Below the pieces are notes generated by a model. The model did not search any database and was not told the origin of the DNA. It was given only the letters and a program-made list of their open reading frames with translations. From Undibacterium umbellatum (GTDB taxonomy: Bacteria > Pseudomonadota > Gammaproteobacteria > Burkholderiales > Burkholderiaceae_D), in NCBI RefSeq assembly GCF_014284125.1, contig NZ_JACOFX010000004.1:287865-351864 (forward strand): a stretch of 64,000 bases of DNA, in the 5' to 3' direction. This document shows positions 1 through 8,764 of this stretch, one piece after another. Numbering within the stretch: the first letter of the stretch is position 1; each line of letters starts with the position of its first letter. Position numbers and translations under genes: made by a program.

Positions 1-1905
1 CAGGATGCGCAAGCCCTTGCTGTTGGGCTTGATCGTCAGGTTCAAGTCTTCTTTCTGTAAATTGATGCTACCAGTGATGTCTATCAGTGCCTCGTCAGTA
101 TCAATCAAAAAACTGCGTGCATTCATTTGACCATTGGTGACCGAAAAATCTGCCAGCATGCAATTGAGTTTGACCTGTTTGTCACCAGCAAGACGGGTCA
201 GGATGACATTGCCGATATTCAAGCCCATTTCTTCCAGCAAGAGTTTGCTGACAGAGCCATGGTTGATCACGCTGCTCAGTTCGCCATTGGATGATGCCAG
301 CAACTCAGCCACAGAATCACCGGTGGCAGTCAGCCTGGCATCGGCATTGATCTCCCCCACAGTCAGCTTTGATGCGGCAAGCGTGGGGATGAATTTTTGC
401 AATTGCACATGTCTTGCCGTCACCTGCATTTTTGCCCGTATGGCTGGTGCCTGGGCTATATTGCTGTCTTGAACCATTTCCTTGCTCTTGACTTTGTTAC
501 CGTCGCCGCCACTGCCATCGAGAGTAATATGCGCCTGCATCTGTCCACCAGCCAACTCGAAACTCAGGGGTAGCATGGTGATCACGCCATCTTTCATGAT
601 CAGCCTGGTTTGCAGTTTGTGTATGGGCAAGACTTTTTGACGTATCAGTTTGGCGGCGCTCAAGCTTACATCTGCATCGATGCTGCGCCAGCGTTCCGTA
701 TGAAAGCTTTCTACTGGCAAGAGTTTGTCAGCAGGTTGCACGGCTGCCGTACCACGCTTGATTTTGCTGGCATTGGAATCGGCACCAACCAGCGGTGCCA
801 GGTCGATAGATTGCAAAACTTCAGAGCGCATATTGCCTTGCAACAGGGGACGCAACTTGCCCCCTTTTCTGGTTTGGTAATCCAGGCTGCCAGCGAGGTC
901 GCTGGACCCGACCTTGCCGGTGAATTTTTCATACTTCCAGTGATTGTCGATCTTGCCCAGGGTGGCACTAAGATGGCCTGCGGTGCTATACGCCGGGGTT
1001 TCAGGCAGGACTATGCCGGTCAGCGGATACAAGCGCGCCATACTATTGCCGGATATTTTCAGTTGCATATTGACGGCTGCCAGTTCGCTGGGCCTGGTGA
1101 CACTGCCTTCGACACTGACTTTGGTTTGCCCCATTTGCAATTGTGCCAGGATGGGAAAAGGCTGAGTCTGATTTTGCAAACTCAGGATGGCCCCTGCCTT
1201 GCCACTGCCAGTGACAGCTTCGCCATACAGTTTGCCCTTGAGTTTCCAGCTGATCCCATAGTCAACATCCGTACTGAGGCTGTCTATATCTGCGCTGATG
1301 TCTGCATGGCGGATGGCATCTATGTAATGCACTTTGCCCTGGCTGAGTACCACTCTGTGCAATTCCAGCCGCCAGGGTGAGGATGTAGTGTTTTTCTTGA
1401 AGGTCCAGTTATTGCTGCCATCGGCATAGCGCTGCAAGAACAGGCTGCTGTCCTGGAAGCGCAAAACAGGGATGTCCAGCTTTTTTTCAAGCAAGGCCAG
1501 CGGGTTCAGCGAAAAAGACACTTCATTGATCTGTGCCATGTTTACTGCCGGAATCGGACCCGAGGCGGAAGCGGATGCCGGCACTGGTTTTTCTGGATGC
1601 GCTATCCCTGCAATATCTGGTGGCAGGCCGATATGGATATCCTGGGCCAGCAAATGCGGCCAGGGAATCTTGCCGCGCCAGCCAGTCACTGTTTCTGGCC
1701 CGCTGTGCGGCTCTTCCCAACTCAGGGCCAGATTGCCGCGTATGCTGAATGGCCGTCCCAGGGCTTCGCTGGTGCGCTCATTGAGCCAGGGCTTGGCGCG
1801 ATTCCAGTCCATATTGAGTACGATCACCACGAAAATAGCCACCAGGCTGATCACCCCCAGCATCAGCCAGAGACTGATGCGCACTATTTTATTGTTGATT
1901 TTCAT
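1..1905 (-). CDS. AsmA family protein (3' part outside window)
   Basis: From the ATG at 1905 the minus strand stays open for 635 codons to the window edge, so the C-terminus is missing here. The start MKINNKIVRISLWLM leads into one hydrophobic anchor (about residues 9-29), followed by a long beta-rich region. FLQRYADGSNNWTF near residue 156 and the LQKEDLNLTIKP stretch at the end are typical of AsmA-like proteins, which are anchored in the inner membrane, project into the periplasm and are linked to outer-membrane lipid homeostasis. Family assignment is by reading; the exact role is not inferable. The neighbour on the other side is a divergent ferritin-like gene. Confidence 0.8.
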   Translation of the reverse strand, partial: MKINNKIVRISLWLMLGVISLVAIFVVIVLNMDWNRAKPWLNERTSEALGRPFSIRGNLALSWEEPHSGPETVTGWRGKIPWPHLLAQDIHIGLPPDIAGIAHPEKPVPASASASGPIPAVNMAQINEVSFSLNPLALLEKKLDIPVLRFQDSSLFLQRYADGSNNWTFKKNTTSSPWRLELHRVVLSQGKVHYIDAIRHADISADIDSLSTDVDYGISWKLKGKLYGEAVTGSGKAGAILSLQNQTQPFPILAQLQMGQTKVSVEGSVTRPSELAAVNMQLKISGNSMARLYPLTGIVLPETPAYSTAGHLSATLGKIDNHWKYEKFTGKVGSSDLAGSLDYQTRKGGKLRPLLQGNMRSEVLQSIDLAPLVGADSNASKIKRGTAAVQPADKLLPVESFHTERWRSIDADVSLSAAKLIRQKVLPIHKLQTRLIMKDGVITMLPLSFELAGGQMQAHITLDGSGGDGNKVKSKEMVQDSNIAQAPAIRAKMQVTARHVQLQKFIPTLAASKLTVGEINADARLTATGDSVAELLASSNGELSSVINHGSVSKLLLEEMGLNIGNVILTRLAGDKQVKLNCMLADFSVTNGQMNARSFLIDTDEALIDITGSINLQKEDLNLTIKPNSKGLRIL

Positions 1906-2072
1906 GAATAAGTAGTTGATGTTTTATTGCCAGACTATAGCCTACTGGAAAACAATATGGCTCTATGTACGGCAGCGTACTGACGTCATTTTTGGCGGAG
2001 TATATAAAGGAGTCTGGGCGAAGCAAGTCGTCTATCAGAACTCCTTATTATCTCTTTAACCGGAAAATCATC

Positions 2073-2609
2073 ATGCATGAAGTCAATAGCAATCTCCGCA
2101 ATGGCATGGACACAGCGGCCATACGCGAAGCAGCCAAGAATCTTGATGACGGTGCTGTCACCGCAGGGTATCAGGGCAATCGCAAGGAAGTCATCGCCAT
2201 GCTCAATGGTGCTCTGGCCACCGAACTGGTCTGTGTCTTGCGCTACAAGCGCCATTATTACACAGTAGCTGGCGTACATAATGGACCTATCAAGGCAGAG
2301 TTTTTGCAACATGCCATGGAAGAACAGGGACATGCAGATTTGCTGGCAGAACGCATCGTCCAGCTCAACGGCAAGCCTGACTTTAACCCGGCCTCACTGG
2401 CTGAGCGCAGCCATGCTGAATATGATGATGCCGAGGACGTGCGCGCCATGCTGAAAGCCAATCTGATTGCGGAACGTGTGGCCATAGAATCGTACAGGCA
2501 GATGCTGGAAAAAATCGGTGACAGCGACCCAACTACGCGCCATATGCTGGTGGGAATCATGGCCAAGGAAGAAGAACATGCGGATGATATGCGGGATTTA
2601 CTGGCATAA
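2073..2609 (+). CDS. ferritin-like / bacterioferritin family protein
   Basis: A 178-residue all-helical protein, MHEVNSNLRNGMDTAA onward. The diiron-type signature is visible: E in ATELVCVLRYKRHYY, then EEQGH (ExxH), a second E in AERVAIESYRQ and KEEEHADDM (ExxH). This is the four-helix ferritin-like pattern of two carboxylate/His clusters, so iron storage or peroxide-consuming ferroxidase activity in the cytoplasm is likely. An in-frame upstream start at 1965 exists but its extra 36 residues look non-coding, so the ATG at 2073 is preferred. It is followed 90 bp on by a DUF883 gene in the same direction, possibly one stress-related transcript. Confidence 0.8.
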   Translation: MHEVNSNLRNGMDTAAIREAAKNLDDGAVTAGYQGNRKEVIAMLNGALATELVCVLRYKRHYYTVAGVHNGPIKAEFLQHAMEEQGHADLLAERIVQLNGKPDFNPASLAERSHAEYDDAEDVRAMLKANLIAERVAIESYRQMLEKIGDSDPTTRHMLVGIMAKEEEHADDMRDLLA

Positions 2610-2698
2610 GCCAGGCCCGCCATAAAGAAACGCAGCATCACCACAGCAGCACCAACTTCAAGAATTGCAGTTCCAACTCAACACCTAAAGGAAATATC

Positions 2699-3004
2699 AT
2701 GCTCGAATCTGATTTTAAATCTGTCAACAAAGACATCAAAGTATTACTCAAAGATGCGCAAGCATTGTTTAATTCTGCGGCAAGTCTCACCGGCGAAAAA
2801 GCCGATGAAATGCGTGCGCGCGGTATGAAGATGGTGGATGCGGCGATGGCCATGACGCACGATGCGCAAGTGTCGGTCGTGGCCACTGGCAAGCAGATGG
2901 CAGTGTCTACCGACACGTATGTCAAGGAACATCCTTGGAGCACCATAGGCGTGGCTGCAACTGTCGGCATGCTGGTGGGCCTGCTGTGTTGTCGCAAATC
3001 TTGA
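2699..3004 (+). CDS. DUF883 family (ElaB/YqjD-like) membrane-anchored protein
   Basis: 101 residues: an amphipathic helical N-terminal two thirds (MLESDFKSVNKDIKVLLKDA...), then a short hydrophobic segment PWSTIGVAATVGMLVGLL and a basic tail CCRKS. This is the DUF883 layout; E. coli ElaB/YqjD are C-tail-anchored inner-membrane proteins, and YqjD has been linked to ribosome binding in stationary phase. A ribosome-binding AAAGGAAATATC precedes the ATG. A strong hairpin terminator follows 27 bp after the stop. Confidence 0.8.
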   Translation: MLESDFKSVNKDIKVLLKDAQALFNSAASLTGEKADEMRARGMKMVDAAMAMTHDAQVSVVATGKQMAVSTDTYVKEHPWSTIGVAATVGMLVGLLCCRKS

Positions 3005-3030
3005 TCAGCTACAGCCAGTTACGCCGATAA

Positions 3031-3062
3031 AAAAGCAGCCTGATGTCAAGGCTGCTTTTTTC
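3031..3062. terminator. bidirectional rho-independent terminator
   Basis: The arms AGCAGCC (3034-3040) and GGCTGCT (3050-3056) close a 9-nt loop. The stem is flanked by an A-run on the left and a T-run on the right, so it can end both the DUF883 transcript and, on the minus strand, the lipid-transport operon whose last stop codon (3046-3048) lies inside the loop. Confidence 0.85.
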
Positions 3063-3687
3063 TTGCCTGCGTTGTTTGTGTAATTTGCTCTACGCAAAAC
3101 ACCCGCAATTGCTGCAAGACCTGGGCCACGGCCTGATTGCTGGCGACAACACCGCCATAGGCATCTTCACTTGCAGTGGCGGTGCTGGCGCTGAATTCGC
3201 GCCAGGCAATGATTTGCTGGTTTTGCCGGTCTGACAGATGAGCGCGCAGTTTGAACTGGATGCTGCTGGGGGTGCTGCTGAAGTCTTGTTGCAGGCTGAG
3301 TATTTCCAGGTCCAGCCGATAAGTTGTCAGCACAGCGCTGGGTGCCTGCAAGACCACCTTGAAGATGCCGCTCGATTCCAGTGCGGTGGCAACCAGGGGC
3401 ATGAGCATGGCAGCAGGTGGTTTTTGCCACTGGCTTTGCTGGAATTCTTCGATCTGGTAGGGCTGCCGCATGAAGAGCATGCGACTGGTATCATAACCAG
3501 CCGCAGCACGGATATTACCAACCAGGATACTGGCCGTGGCATTGGCGGGCACAGGTGAACTACTGGGCACGACGGCATCCAGCCTGTACACTGCCATCGG
3601 TGGCACATTGGCAGGTTGCAGGGCTGAACAAGCAGTGAGAGTTGCTACCAGTGTGGCGATCAAACTGATGTGATGTGACTGCTTCAT
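3046..3687 (-). CDS. ABC-type transport auxiliary lipoprotein (PqiC/MlaD-partner type)
   Basis: 213 residues with a lipoprotein signal (ATLVATLTAC, Cys as lipid site) and a mature part with the MAVYRLDAVVPS opening typical of the PqiC-like/DUF330 lipoproteins that accompany MCE proteins. It should sit in the outer or inner membrane and help route lipids between membranes. It is the last gene of a four-gene operon; its start overlaps the stop of the MCE gene by 4 bp, so translation is coupled. Confidence 0.82.
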   Translation of the reverse strand: MKQSHHISLIATLVATLTACSALQPANVPPMAVYRLDAVVPSSSPVPANATASILVGNIRAAAGYDTSRMLFMRQPYQIEEFQQSQWQKPPAAMLMPLVATALESSGIFKVVLQAPSAVLTTYRLDLEILSLQQDFSSTPSSIQFKLRAHLSDRQNQQIIAWREFSASTATASEDAYGGVVASNQAVAQVLQQLRVFCVEQITQTTQARKKQP

Positions 3688-4628
3688 GGCGTGACTCCTT
3701 TGGATTCACCCGGACCTGGCGGTGGTGATTGTCGCCCTCTGATCAGGCTGCTGGGATTGTGTTCGGTCTGTTCTATGAGGCGGGTCATGGCGGCTGACAA
3801 GGTCGTCAGTTCTGCCATCAGTCTTTGCAGTTCTGGCAGCGTGTCGCTGCTTAACTGTCGCACGCCGCCGCCAAGTTCATCGGCAGTTTTCCTGGTGCTG
3901 TCGCTGGCCTTGCCTGCCTTGTCTGCCATGCTCGCCACTGCATCGGCGCTCTTGCCTATACGCTGGAACAAGGCATCGATCTTGGCACTGGCCTGGGCAG
4001 TATTGTGGGTGGTGATGGCGGCATCACTGATAGCCACGCGCATGGCATTTTTTTGCGAGGCCAGTGTGTCCATGACGGTGGAGGTGTCACGCAAAATCTT
4101 GCTGAAGGCTGCGCGGTTTTCATCGTTCAGGATGGCATTCACATTGGCTGCAGTACGGTCGAGATTGGCCAGCACCGCACTCAAGACATTTTCCAGCCTG
4201 GCGCTTAAAGAGGGTTTCGTCGGTATCTGTGGATAGGGTTGGCCTTCTGTTGCCTGTAACAGTGGCGCTGCCGGCGAACCGCCGCTCAACTCTACATAGG
4301 CAATACCTGTCAGCCCCTGGGTTTTTAGTACTGCCAGGGTATCGGTCTTAATGGGTGTGCCAGCGACAATGGCAAACACCAGTTGTACCTGCTGCGGATT
4401 GGCTGGGTCCAGGCTGATGCTGCGTACCTTGCCGACGTTGACGCCCTGATATTTGACAGGCGCTTCCAGATTCAGGCCTGCCACTGATTCATTGACAATG
4501 GATTGGTACAAGACGGTCTGCTGGCGCTTGCCCAAGCCGACCGACAGCCACAATACCGCAGCCACCAGCAACGCGCCCAGTGCCAGCACAAAGGCGCCAA
4601 CGGCAGCATAATTTACTTTGGTTTCCAT
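3684..4628 (-). CDS. MCE (MlaD-like) substrate-binding protein
   Basis: 314 residues: one N-terminal membrane helix (AVGAFVLALGALLVAAVLWL, about residues 9-30), then a single MCE domain (APVKYQGVNVGKVRSISLDP; TDTLAVLKTQGLTGIAYVEL) and a long helical tail with coiled-coil character, ending in a Pro/Gly-rich segment. MCE proteins form periplasmic rings or tubes that carry phospholipids for Mla-type ABC transporters. It overlaps the upstream ATPase gene by 16 bp. One MCE domain with a helical tail is closer to MlaD than to multi-domain PqiB or LetB. Confidence 0.88.
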   Translation of the reverse strand: METKVNYAAVGAFVLALGALLVAAVLWLSVGLGKRQQTVLYQSIVNESVAGLNLEAPVKYQGVNVGKVRSISLDPANPQQVQLVFAIVAGTPIKTDTLAVLKTQGLTGIAYVELSGGSPAAPLLQATEGQPYPQIPTKPSLSARLENVLSAVLANLDRTAANVNAILNDENRAAFSKILRDTSTVMDTLASQKNAMRVAISDAAITTHNTAQASAKIDALFQRIGKSADAVASMADKAGKASDSTRKTADELGGGVRQLSSDTLPELQRLMAELTTLSAAMTRLIEQTEHNPSSLIRGRQSPPPGPGESKGVTP

Positions 4629-5473
4629 GGATTTTCCTGTGTAGCCCGTTTTTCACTACTATGTTTTTCATTGCTATGAACTTGTTGCTGCGCAGCCCTG
4701 CCGCGTGCCCCATCGAAATAATCACGGATGATGGGGTGCTCCAACTTAGCCAATTCTTCCATGGTGCCCACCGCCAGCACCTTGCCCTCGCCCAGCACTG
4801 CCACCCTGTGCGTGACTTGCCATAGCAAATCCAGGTCATGGGTAATCATCACGATGGTGGGCTGGTAAAGCGCATGCAGATCGCGCAGCAAGGTGTCCAG
4901 GCCACCGGCACTGGCGGGGTCCAGGCCGGCAGTCGGTTCATCGAGGAACAAGAGTTCCGGATCCAGTGCCAATGCCCTCGCCAGTGCAGCACGTTTCAAC
5001 ATGCCACCACTTAATTCTGCCGGGTACAGGCTGGCCGATTCTGGCTCGAGACCACTCAACGACAATTTCCAGGCAGCGATGTCGTTGATACTGGCATCAT
5101 CCAGTTCGCTGTGTTCGCGCAATGGCAAGCCTATGTTTTCTGTGACTGTCAGCGTGCCAAACAAGCCGCCTTTTTGAAACATCACGCCACAGCGTTGACG
5201 TAAAGAACTGGCCTGTTCGTCGCTAACGCCAGCCAGATCACAACCGAGTACCTTGACCGTACCTGAATCCGGGGTGTGCAGCAGAATCATTTCACGCAGC
5301 AAAGTCGATTTGCCAGAACCGCTGCCGCCGACGATCGCAAATATCTCACCACGGCGTATCTGCAAGTCCAGCCCCTCATGCACGACCTTGTCACCAAAGC
5401 GGGTGCAGACTTGCTGCATTTCAATGGCATAGTCATAGCTCGCAGCCTGGGGCGTGGACTGAGTATCTGTCAT
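4613..5473 (-). CDS. Mla-type ABC transporter ATP-binding protein
   Basis: 286 residues. Walker A is GGSGSGKSTLLR, the signature is LSGGMLKRAALARALALD, and Walker B with the D-loop is LLFLDEPTAGLDP, followed by the switch His in VMITHDLDL. The LSGGMxKR form is characteristic of MlaF-like ATPases that energise lipid transport. A charged C-terminal tail of about 40 residues follows the ABC domain. The start codon is adjacent to the permease stop at 5473, giving a tight operon. Confidence 0.9.
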   Translation of the reverse strand: MTDTQSTPQAASYDYAIEMQQVCTRFGDKVVHEGLDLQIRRGEIFAIVGGSGSGKSTLLREMILLHTPDSGTVKVLGCDLAGVSDEQASSLRQRCGVMFQKGGLFGTLTVTENIGLPLREHSELDDASINDIAAWKLSLSGLEPESASLYPAELSGGMLKRAALARALALDPELLFLDEPTAGLDPASAGGLDTLLRDLHALYQPTIVMITHDLDLLWQVTHRVAVLGEGKVLAVGTMEELAKLEHPIIRDYFDGARGRAAQQQVHSNEKHSSEKRATQENPWKPK

Positions 5474-6666
5474 TACAATCCCATCAAATTAAAGATGACA
5501 GAGAACACGGCATCCAGCACGATCACAATGAATATCGCCTGCACCACACTGCGAGTGGTCTGGCGGCCTACACTGTCGGCATTGCCCTTGGTACGAAAAC
5601 CCTGATAGCAGCCGATGATGACGATCACTGCTGCAAACACCAGTGATTTACCCAATCCTATGAGCAAGGTCTTGAGAGGGATTTCTGTGGCAAAGCGGGT
5701 CATGAATTCATGCGTGCCCACGTCGAGCTGGCTGCTGGCCATCAGCATGCCACCTGTGACACCGACCAGATCGGCAAACAGGGTCAGTAGCGGCAAGGCC
5801 AGCATTAGCGCCACCAGTTTGGGCAGCACCAGCAATTCTATGGGCTTGATACCTATGGTTTGCAGGGCATCGATTTCCTCGGTCACGACCATGGTGCCTA
5901 TCTGCGCTGCATAGGCAGAACCAGAACGACCGGCGATGATGATGGCAGTAATCAGTGGTGCAAATTCGCGTAGCATGGCATAGCCAACCAGCTCGACCAC
6001 GAAAATATTCGCGCCATAATGCTTGAGCTGGTCTGCGCCCTGGTAGGCGATTACGATGCCCAGCAAGAATGAAGTGACACCGACGATGGGCAATGCCTCG
6101 AAACCGGCCACCTGGATATTGTGCAGGATAGTACGACCACGCCAGCGGCGCGGATGCAGGAACAGACCCAGCAGGCTGAGGGCGGTCTCGCCCATGAAGC
6201 TTAACAATGCCAGATTGTCTTTGTACACATCAACACTGGCCTTGCCGATTTTTTCCAGCATGCCTGGCGTTTTTTTGACAGGGGTAGCAGCAGGCGGTAT
6301 TTCACCCAAACCATCCAGCATTTGCTGATATTGCGCAGGCCAGCCATTCATCTTCAATTGCACGCCGCTGTCCCGCATTTTTTTCAGACGCGATTGCAAT
6401 ACCCAGGCCGTGATGCTATCGATTTTTTGTATTTGCTGGCCGTCCAGTTCCACCACTGCTGGATGTCGCATGAGCAAGGCATCCATCTGGCGTATGACCT
6501 TGCCTAGTTGGCAGACTGTCCACGTGCCGGAAAATTCCAGCACTCCTGGTGTCGTTTGCTTGATGCTGGCAGGCATGGGGGCGGGGTCATTGGCAGCTAT
6601 TTGGCCGGCAACTTTGTTTGTTATGGTCGCGACTGGTTCAGGGGGGCTGGTGGGGGCGGCGGGCAT
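5473..6666 (-). CDS. MlaE-type permease with N-terminal STAS-like domain
   Basis: 397 residues. The first ~140 contain a STAS-like domain (GVLEFSGTWTV ... VVELDGQQIQKIDSITAW), and the rest is an MlaE permease domain with about five to six membrane helices and the family stretch ELVGYAMLREFAPLITAII. In E. coli the STAS protein MlaB is a separate subunit; here the equivalent is fused to the permease, so no mlaB gene is needed. It is the first gene of the four-gene operon; the upstream 640 bp hold no gene on this strand that I would support. Confidence 0.88.
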   Translation of the reverse strand: MPAAPTSPPEPVATITNKVAGQIAANDPAPMPASIKQTTPGVLEFSGTWTVCQLGKVIRQMDALLMRHPAVVELDGQQIQKIDSITAWVLQSRLKKMRDSGVQLKMNGWPAQYQQMLDGLGEIPPAATPVKKTPGMLEKIGKASVDVYKDNLALLSFMGETALSLLGLFLHPRRWRGRTILHNIQVAGFEALPIVGVTSFLLGIVIAYQGADQLKHYGANIFVVELVGYAMLREFAPLITAIIIAGRSGSAYAAQIGTMVVTEEIDALQTIGIKPIELLVLPKLVALMLALPLLTLFADLVGVTGGMLMASSQLDVGTHEFMTRFATEIPLKTLLIGLGKSLVFAAVIVIIGCYQGFRTKGNADSVGRQTTRSVVQAIFIVIVLDAVFSVIFNLMGL

Positions 6667-6990
6667 GATGATTTATTTTTTGATGCACATGCTGACTAGC
6701 TTGCCGTGTTATTGGGTCTTGATCTGTTCGGTGGCGTACCAAGTTTTATTTTGCTGGCTGGGGTAGTTTTAAGGGGTGCGCATGGCAGTTTGATGAATCG
6801 ATGATCCCTATCGAAGCATGCATGGGTGATACGCTCGTTTCCTTCAGCTACGTTATTCCAGCGTGTGGTTAGCTGGAATCCATCGGGCTGGCGTTCCAGC
6901 GGAGTTCGTAGCGGGCCACGCAATGTATCAAATTCAGAATCGAGGATTTACGAATTGGATTTTCAAATACTCTCATCAGTCATTCACGAT
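6667..6990. other. intergenic stretch, no supported gene
   Basis: Lies between the start of the permease gene and a dispersed repeat. A 75-codon minus-strand frame (6696-6923) is open but has no convincing start or family resemblance. The promoter of the lipid-transport operon must lie here, but I cannot point to a clear -35/-10 pair. Confidence 0.4.
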
Positions 6991-7248
6991 TGCAGGCCGG
7001 GGGTAGCCCGGCGGCTACTCCCTTTTCTTGCTCGCCAAGAAAAGGAAGCAAAAGAAGGCGACCCAGGCGTCGTCGCCCCTGCGGGGTTCCCGTTTGTGCG
7101 GTACAAAAAATGGGAAATGCCCGAAACTCGCTACGCTCAAACAACGGTCATTTCTTTTTCCATTTTCTGTACCGCACAAACGGCGTCGACACATGGGAAC
7201 TGCGAACGTCAAAAACAACAGCAACGTCAAAGTCAACAGCAACGTCAA
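6991..7248 (+). repeat. dispersed ~250-bp structured repeat, copy A
   Basis: Starts TGCAGGCCGGGGGTAGCC and runs through a perfect 14-bp inverted repeat, GTTTGTGCGGTACA (7092-7105) against TGTACCGCACAAAC (7168-7181), to a CAACAGCAACGTCAA-rich tail. A diverged copy in the opposite orientation occupies about 43245-43491. The two share the leader, both arms and the CAACAG tail; the sequence between the arms differs most. No reading frame in it looks like a protein. Confidence 0.85.
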
Positions 7249-7312
7249 TACGACCACTATTCATATTGTTCAGTTCATTAAGTACCTATGCAATAAGCTT
7301 CCCTTAGCATGA

Positions 7313-8764
7313 TCACTGCCCCCGCCACCCTCCCCCCAGCGCCTTGTACAAGCCCAGTTGCGCCTGCAATCTGGACAGGCGGATTTGTGTCAGTTGATCC
7401 TGTGCCTGGAAACGGCTACGTTGGGCATCGAGCAAGACTAGCAGGTCGTCGGTACCGGCGCGGTAGCGCACTTCTGACAGGCGCAAGGCCTGGTCGCTTT
7501 CTTGCAGGCTGGCTTGCAGCAGGTTCTCTAGCGACTGGGCGCGGCTGCTGGCTGCCAGGGCGTTGTCTACGTCGGCCAGGGCAGCCAGTACGGCTTTGCG
7601 GTAGGCCAGCAGCAATTCGCGCTGGCGTGATTCAGCGATGCTGACCTGGCTGCGCAGGCGGCCACCATCAAAGATGGCTTGCGTCAGGCCAGCGGCGATG
7701 TTGAAGGTAGTCAATGGGGCATTGACCAGGCCTTGCAGGCTATCGCTGGCGAGGCCCAGAGAGCTGCTGAGGCTGATGCTGGGGAACAGCGCGGCGCGGG
7801 TGGCATCGATGTTGGCGTTGGCAGCCGCCAGTTGCGCTTCGGCGCTGGCCAGGTCAGGGCGGCGCTGCAAAAGGCTGGCGGGCACTCCGGCTGCCACGGC
7901 AGGCAGATTCAATTGCTGTAGCTTGTCACCTGCGACCTGGAAGCCAGGTGTTACCTGTCCCAGCAAGATTGCCAGGGCATACAGATATTGCTGTTCTTGC
8001 AGTTGCAAGGGTGGGATGGCGGCTTGCTGGTTTAGTACGGCGGCACGCTGGCGCGTCAGATCGAGTTGAGCGGCTGCGCCGTAACGCACGCGTGCTTCCA
8101 CCACTTGCAAGACACGGCGCGCAATTGTCAGGTTTTCTTGTGCCACGGCCAGACGTTCACGTACTGCCAGGATTTGAAAATAGCCTGTGGCGATACCGGC
8201 AACCAGGCTGAGTTGCAGACTGTCGCGATCAAACTGGCTGGCTTGTTGCTGACTTTTGGCGACACGCACACCAGCGGCATTCTTGCCCCAGAAGTCGAAT
8301 TCATAACTGGCGCTCAGGCCCAGGCTGGTGCTGTTGCCACTACTGCTGCTATTGTTATTACTGCCGCCTGCATCAGTAGTTGCCGTGTTGCCGCCACGTG
8401 TTTCGCGATGCGATACACCAGCAGAACCAGACAACACAGGAAACAGCGATGCCCCGGCGATGCGGGCCTGCGCTTCTGCCTGCACGATACGTTCAGCGGC
8501 CATGCCGAGATCAGGATTATTTTGCAAACCTAGCGCGATCAGGCTATCCAGTTCAGGTGAAGCAAAATCTTGCCACCATGTCGCAGTGATCGTGCTGGCA
8601 GAACTTGCCTGTGCCTCTGACCATTGTGCAGGCAGGTCTTTCACGACAGAGGCACTGTCCCGACTGGTACTCTGGCTGGCGCAGCCATTGAGTAACAGCA
8701 AGATGACAATGGCAAGGCCAAGGCTGAGGCTGGATGTCAAGGTGTCAGGATAGCGTTTCATCAT
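7313..8764 (-). CDS. NodT-type outer-membrane efflux lipoprotein
   Basis: 483 residues with a lipoprotein signal ([16 protein letters not shown]) and two repeats of the outer-membrane efflux protein domain: [20 protein letters not shown] marks the first, and [20 protein letters not shown] the second, with helical coiled segments between. The [17 protein letters not shown] motif is a hallmark of NodT/OprM-like channels. It should form the trimeric outer-membrane exit for the MacAB pump encoded just upstream; its start overlaps the macB stop by 4 bp. Confidence 0.92.
   Translation of the reverse strand: MMKRYPDTLTSSLSLGLAIVILLLLNGCASQSTSRDSASVVKDLPAQWSEAQASSASTITATWWQDFASPELDSLIALGLQNNPDLGMAAERIVQAEAQARIAGASLFPVLSGSAGVSHRETRGGNTATTDAGGSNNNSSSSGNSTSLGLSASYEFDFWGKNAAGVRVAKSQQQASQFDRDSLQLSLVAGIATGYFQILAVRERLAVAQENLTIARRVLQVVEARVRYGAAAQLDLTRQRAAVLNQQAAIPPLQLQEQQYLYALAILLGQVTPGFQVAGDKLQQLNLPAVAAGVPASLLQRRPDLASAEAQLAAANANIDATRAALFPSISLSSSLGLASDSLQGLVNAPLTTFNIAAGLTQAIFDGGRLRSQVSIAESRQRELLLAYRKAVLAALADVDNALAASSRAQSLENLLQASLQESDQALRLSEVRYRAGTDDLLVLLDAQRSRFQAQDQLTQIRLSRLQAQLGLYKALGGGWRGQ

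Noticed and set aside
610..1380. 256-codon plus-strand frame
   Set aside because: Antisense to the AsmA-like gene, whose minus-strand frame is continuous and family-like.
6696..6923. 75-codon minus-strand frame
   Set aside because: No ribosome-binding site, no family resemblance, odd composition.
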